A stretch of DNA of 64,000 bases, from NCBI RefSeq assembly GCF_001010355.1, contig NZ_JPLA01000022.1, forward strand, positions 60,816 through 124,815, read 5' to 3'. Positions 60,225-64,000 of the stretch are shown piece by piece. Origin of the DNA: Dyella japonica DSM 16301 (lineage in GTDB: Bacteria > Pseudomonadota > Gammaproteobacteria > Xanthomonadales > Rhodanobacteraceae). Within the stretch, counting starts at the first letter, position 1; each line of letters opens with the position of its first letter. A program made the position numbers and the translations under genes. The notes beneath the pieces are model-generated. The model searched no databases and was not told where the DNA came from. It saw nothing but the letters and a program-made list of their open reading frames with translations.

Positions 60225-61229
60225 ATGCACAAGGTACTCGTCACCGGCGGCGCCGGCTATATCGGGAGTCATGTGGTACAGCAGCTGACGTCACGTGGCG
60301 AGCATGTCGTGGTGATCGACAACCTGAGCTCTGGCTATCGCGAGGCGGTGCAGGGCGCGGAACTGGTGGTGGGGAACGTGGGCGATACCGCGCTGGTGGC
60401 CTCGGTGCTGCAGCACCATGGCATCGATGCCGTGCTGCATTTTGCCGCGCATACGGTGGTGCCCGAATCGGTGAGCGATCCGCTCAAGTACTACGGCAAC
60501 AACACCTGCAATACGCGCAACCTGCTGACGGCCTGCGCGGATTCGGGGGTCGACAAGTTCATCTTCTCGTCCACCGCAGCCGTCTATGGCCTGACCGAGC
60601 ATGGCATTGCCGACGAGGACACGCCGACCCAGCCTGCCAACCCGTACGGGCGCTCCAAGCTGATGTCGGAGATGATGCTGTGCGACCACTGCGCCACGGG
60701 GCAGATGCGTCATGTGATTCTGCGTTACTTCAATGTGGCTGGCTGCGATCCCAAGGGGCGCATCGGTCATTCGGCGCCTTCGGCGACGCTGCTGATCAAG
60801 GCGGCCTGCGAGCATGCCGTGGGCAAGCGTGCATCGCTCGCCATCTACGGCACGGACTACGACACGCCTGACGGCACCGGCATTCGCGACTATATCCATG
60901 TGGAAGACCTGGCCACGGCTCATCTGCGGGCGCTCGATTATCTGCGCGAAGGCGGCGATTCGCTCAAGCTCAATTGCGGTTACGGCCATGGTTACAGCGT
61001 GCGCGAAGTGCTCGATTCGGTGGCGCGGGTGGATGGGCATCCACTCAATATCGTCGAGCTGCCGCGGCGTGCCGGCGACCTGGGCATGCTGATCGCGTGC
61101 AGTGACCGCCTCAAACAGGTGCTGGACTGGCAGCCGCAATACGACGATCTGGACTTCATCGTACGCACGGCCCTGCTGTGGGAGCGCAAGATGGCGAGCA
61201 AGCCTGCGCCATTGTCGTCGGTGGCGTGA
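60225..61229 (+). CDS. galE: UDP-glucose 4-epimerase
   Basis: 334 residues, extended SDR. The N-terminal NAD loop is VLVTGGAGYIGSHVV; catalytic Ser/Tyr/Lys appear in FIFSSTAAVYG and NPYGRSK; HVILRYFNVAGCDP and RDYIHVEDLATAHL complete the GalE signature. It supplies UDP-galactose (or another 4-epimer) for the EPS. It starts 2 bp after the hydrolase and shares one base with the next gene. Confidence 0.93.
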   Translation: MHKVLVTGGAGYIGSHVVQQLTSRGEHVVVIDNLSSGYREAVQGAELVVGNVGDTALVASVLQHHGIDAVLHFAAHTVVPESVSDPLKYYGNNTCNTRNLLTACADSGVDKFIFSSTAAVYGLTEHGIADEDTPTQPANPYGRSKLMSEMMLCDHCATGQMRHVILRYFNVAGCDPKGRIGHSAPSATLLIKAACEHAVGKRASLAIYGTDYDTPDGTGIRDYIHVEDLATAHLRALDYLREGGDSLKLNCGYGHGYSVREVLDSVARVDGHPLNIVELPRRAGDLGMLIACSDRLKQVLDWQPQYDDLDFIVRTALLWERKMASKPAPLSSVA

Positions 61230-62977
61230 TGACGGGAAGGGCGCCCACGATGGTCCTCCGCCCGAACCGGGGACGTAGGCGCCGTGCAACTTCATTACTG
61301 TGGCTCGCCTTGCTGCTGCCGATGACGTGCTGGTCGGCCGCGCATTCACACCGGTCCCATGGCACGCCGGCCAAGGCCGCCGAAACGCCTGCCGTGGCCG
61401 CACCCGCCGACAGCGCGGCCGCGCAACGCATCGTGGTGCATCAGAACGTGGGCGACGGGCCCGAGGTGCGCGTTTCGGTAGGCATTCCGTTTCCGCCCTC
61501 GATGCTGCGCGACGTGCAGCAGCTGCGCATCCTCGATGCAGCGGGCAACGAAGTGCCATCGCACGTGGAGAAGACCCTGCTCTGGTATGCGCGGGACCGC
61601 AGCATCCGGGCGGTGCGCGCCCAGTTCCACGCCCAGCTGAGCAAAGGCACGGGCACGTATTACTTCGCGATCGGCAAGCCGCGCAGCCGCGAGGCGCCTG
61701 GCTGGCCGTATGCGCAGGAATTGTTGACGGATGGGCAAGGGGTACGCGTTGCAGCGGCGCTGGCCACGCTGGAACCGGCCTGGCTTTGCGCGTCGCTGAT
61801 TGCCGGGCCGCAGACGCCGGCGACCAAGGACGAGGCGTACGCCAATTACGTGTCCACCCAATTCGACTGGGCCAAGAAGCTGCCGACGGACGATCACACC
61901 GCGTGGCTGTTCGATCGTCCCAGTACGCTATTCAAGGCCTATGTGCGCACGGGTCGCTTCGACTACCTGCAGGCCGCCGACCAGAGCTATCACTTCTACA
62001 TGAAGTACATCAAACGGGATGGCCTGCCGTTCAGCCCGTTCTGCGCGGGCGGCTGGACCATGGGCAAGGAGCCGTGCGACGTGAAATACGTCTACGTCGA
62101 GCCCATCCTGCTGGCCTTGGCGCTTACTGGCGACGACGGCGAGCACGACAGGGAGACCGTCGACAAGATGGTCATCCTGTGGCAACACGGCGGCTGGAGC
62201 GGTACGCCCGGTCCGTATACCAATCCCGGCGAGCGCTTCACCGAGCGTCTGGCGGGGCTGGGTTTGCTGGCCACCATCAATGCCTATGAGCTGACCGGCG
62301 ACACCCGCTATCTCGCCTACGCGCGCGAACGGGTTGGCTGGCTTTACGACCATCAGCGCAGCAATCCGGACAAGCTCGGCGACGACGGATCGTGGCGCAA
62401 TAGCTGGAACCTGCACGAGGACGATGCCTGGAACCCGCAGCACGATGTGCGCGGGTCGTCGCCGTGGATGAGCGAGAACATCATCGATGGCTTGTGGCAT
62501 ACCTGGCTGGTCACCGGCGATCACCGTATCCCGGAGATGATCACTTCATTTGCGCGTTACCTGGAGCGCTACGGCTGGATCGACGTGGGCAGCATCGTGC
62601 AAGGGCACGAGTGGCGCAATCCGTGTTCCGGCGAGAAAGGGCAGATCGCCTGGTATTGGGCATCCTCGGGCGCAAGCCGCAGCAAGCTGGCCGAGATCGA
62701 GGATTCCGACGGCTGGTACAGCGACGCGCACAACGTCGAGCTGGCGATGCCGGTGGCGGCGGCCTATTACTTCGAGCGCGATCCGGCGCGAAGCGATGCG
62801 TTGAAGCGTCGACTCGATGCGCTGGCGTCTTCGTACAACACCGAGTGCGCACAGATTGGCGAAACCGTGCGCCGTTTCAACTGGAACAACCGCGGCAGTG
62901 GCGTGGCGATGTGGATGCTGCAGCAGCCGCCAGGCAGTGGATCGAATTCACCGTTGGCAGCGCACACGTCGCCCTAG
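61229..62977 (+). CDS. Secreted six-hairpin (alpha/alpha-toroid)-like protein, probable polysaccharide-degrading or -modifying enzyme
   Basis: 582 residues. A basic Arg stretch precedes a signal or anchor (LLWLALLLPMTCW, about residue 24-36). Residues about 65-150 (RIVVHQNVGDGPEVRVSVGIPFPP) resemble the beta domain of exo-rhamnogalacturonan-lyase (PcRGLX/YetA) type proteins. From about 200 the sequence is helical with repeats (LFKAYVRTGRFDYLQAAD, LLATINAYELTGDTRYLAYA) typical of an alpha toroid, and aromatic/acidic residues (DDAWNPQHDV) that could line a sugar cleft. The family is inferred, not proved. Its place between galE and a flippase suggests an EPS-specific hydrolase or lyase. The start is the TGATG overlapping galE. 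Confidence 0.6.
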   Translation: MTGRAPTMVLRPNRGRRRRATSLLWLALLLPMTCWSAAHSHRSHGTPAKAAETPAVAAPADSAAAQRIVVHQNVGDGPEVRVSVGIPFPPSMLRDVQQLRILDAAGNEVPSHVEKTLLWYARDRSIRAVRAQFHAQLSKGTGTYYFAIGKPRSREAPGWPYAQELLTDGQGVRVAAALATLEPAWLCASLIAGPQTPATKDEAYANYVSTQFDWAKKLPTDDHTAWLFDRPSTLFKAYVRTGRFDYLQAADQSYHFYMKYIKRDGLPFSPFCAGGWTMGKEPCDVKYVYVEPILLALALTGDDGEHDRETVDKMVILWQHGGWSGTPGPYTNPGERFTERLAGLGLLATINAYELTGDTRYLAYARERVGWLYDHQRSNPDKLGDDGSWRNSWNLHEDDAWNPQHDVRGSSPWMSENIIDGLWHTWLVTGDHRIPEMITSFARYLERYGWIDVGSIVQGHEWRNPCSGEKGQIAWYWASSGASRSKLAEIEDSDGWYSDAHNVELAMPVAAAYYFERDPARSDALKRRLDALASSYNTECAQIGETVRRFNWNNRGSGVAMWMLQQPPGSGSNSPLAAHTSP

Positions 62978-63023
62978 GGCTTGGATTGAACGATCGGCAA
63001 GGCATGCGCAGGGGCAGGTTTAG

Positions 63024-64000
63024 ATGAATCGTCGTATGGCAGCATTACGGAGCGTGGCACTGGTGTCGGCTTCCACCTATGTGGAATACGCACTGGGCCT
63101 GTTCATCAGCGTGTGGATCGCCCGCGCACTGGGGCCGGCGGATTTTGGGCGTTATGCGTTCACCGTGTGGCTGTGTGGATGGCTGATGACCTGCAGCAAC
63201 CACGCCTTGACCACCTCATCGACCAAGTTCATCGCCGAGGCCTACGGGGCGGAGATGCCCGAGGTTGCCTCGCATATCTCCTATCGCCTGATGCGCAACC
63301 AGATGTGGAGCTGCGCGATCGTGATCGCGCTGTTTTTCACCGGCGTGGCGATCATCCGCCCGCAGGAATGGGCGGGCGTCATCTTGCCCATCACGGTGCT
63401 GGTGGCGATCGGCGTGGTGGCCAAGGCCAATTACAGCCTGCTGGTGGCCATCTCCAAGGGGCAGGAGCATTTCGAGCCGGTATCCATTGCCACGGTGATC
63501 TCGGGCGTCGTGATGCTGGCCCTGGTGGGCATCGCCACCTGGTTTCATGCCGGCCTGCTCGCCTTCGTCGGCATCTTCGCGATTTCCTGCCTGACCTTGA
63601 ATCTGATCAACCGCATGGCCTATCGCCATTACTGCCTGCCATTCGGGCCGGGTGAGGTGCCCGATGAAATGTCCAGGCGCCTGACGCGCCATTTGCGACT
63701 TACGGCCGTGCTGATCCTGCTGATTGCGCTGAAGACGAACACGATCGAAGTGTTTCTGCTCAATACGTATGCCAATTCCACTGCCGTGGGCTTCTTTGCC
63801 ATTGCGGGCACCTTGACGCGCGGCGCGGTGGAGCTGTTCTCGGTGGGTCTGACCTCGACCCTGCTGCCGTATATGGCGCGTGCGTTTGGGCAGAGCGGGC
63901 AATCGCAGGCGACGCGTGTGCTGTCGGAGGCGACGCGCTTCTATTGGGCCACCGGGCTGATGATCGCCGGGCTGGGTTTTGTCACCACGCCGGGGTTGGT
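63024..64000 (+). CDS. Wzx-type polysaccharide flippase (MOP superfamily), truncated by window end
   Basis: The first 325 codons are open to the last base; the stop is beyond the window. From MNRRMAALRSVALVSAS there are at least eight hydrophobic segments, such as YALGLFISVWIARALGPADFGRYAF, which has the A-R-x-L-G-P-x-x-F-G motif of Wzx/RfbX flippases. It should move lipid-linked repeat units across the inner membrane. Its presence suggests Wzx/Wzy-type rather than synthase-type EPS assembly. It is 46 bp after the carbohydrate-active gene, on the same strand. Confidence 0.85.
   Translation, partial: MNRRMAALRSVALVSASTYVEYALGLFISVWIARALGPADFGRYAFTVWLCGWLMTCSNHALTTSSTKFIAEAYGAEMPEVASHISYRLMRNQMWSCAIVIALFFTGVAIIRPQEWAGVILPITVLVAIGVVAKANYSLLVAISKGQEHFEPVSIATVISGVVMLALVGIATWFHAGLLAFVGIFAISCLTLNLINRMAYRHYCLPFGPGEVPDEMSRRLTRHLRLTAVLILLIALKTNTIEVFLLNTYANSTAVGFFAIAGTLTRGAVELFSVGLTSTLLPYMARAFGQSGQSQATRVLSEATRFYWATGLMIAGLGFVTTPGL

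Overview
The window is one continuous, GC-rich chromosomal segment of a gammaproteobacterium, most likely family Rhodanobacteraceae (Dyella/Rhodanobacter type, order Xanthomonadales/Lysobacterales). This is inferred from a hisGDCBHAFI(E) operon led by a TrpR-like regulator, a cyoABCD quinol oxidase, an mtnBDC methionine-salvage set, the ftsB-ispD-ispF-truD-surE-pcm-nlpD housekeeping block, and many REP-type palindromes built on the core GCGCACCCTGTGCGCGAC. No insertion sequence, phage, integrase or CRISPR array is visible.

Layout. 1-2.2 kb: the tail of hisS and an unusually long histidine/aromatic ammonia-lyase. 2.2-4.9 kb: a DUF998 membrane protein, then a MarR regulator and a DHA2 drug-efflux pump with a perfect palindromic operator. 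5.0-12.6 kb: a TrpR-family repressor with promoter and operator, translationally coupled to the complete histidine operon. 12.8-18.2 kb: an FAD protein and a sulfate ABC importer (binding protein, CysT, CysW, CysA). 18.2-21.3 kb, minus strand: methionine salvage mtnB-mtnD-mtnC followed by a secreted legumain-like C13 peptidase. 21.4-26.6 kb: a Tat-exported HiPIP, an unexplained structured-RNA candidate, two paralogous APC permeases, a Nudix hydrolase and a 3-hydroxyanthranilate dioxygenase. 26.6-35 kb: parE, an aminopeptidase P and cyoABCD. 35.2-47.4 kb: pyrG-kdsA-eno-ftsB-ispD-ispF-mgtE-truD, smr, surE-pcm-yqaA-nlpD. 47.4-50.9 kb: Mth938-like protein, yhbY, rlmE-ftsH. 51.1-51.9 kb: a five-tRNA cluster (Arg, Pro, Arg, His, Lys) with two promoters and a terminator. 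52.1-52.9 kb: a toxin-antitoxin pair. 53.1-53.9 kb: a short-chain dehydrogenase.

The accessory part is an exopolysaccharide locus from about 54.2 kb to the window edge: an export lipoprotein, a Wzc/EpsF-like chain-length protein, a CpsD-like ATPase whose P-loop has lost its lysine, an outer-membrane beta-barrel, two alpha/beta hydrolases with non-serine nucleophile elbows (one Arg, one Cys), GalE, a secreted six-hairpin-like carbohydrate-active protein and a flippase cut by the window end. The first six genes look like the EPS part of exosortase-A (XrtA) loci, but no exosortase is visible here. This locus, the structured-RNA candidate, the C13 peptidase and the extended ammonia-lyase are the parts most worth a second look. 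No gene in the window points to a wholly new defence or mobile system.
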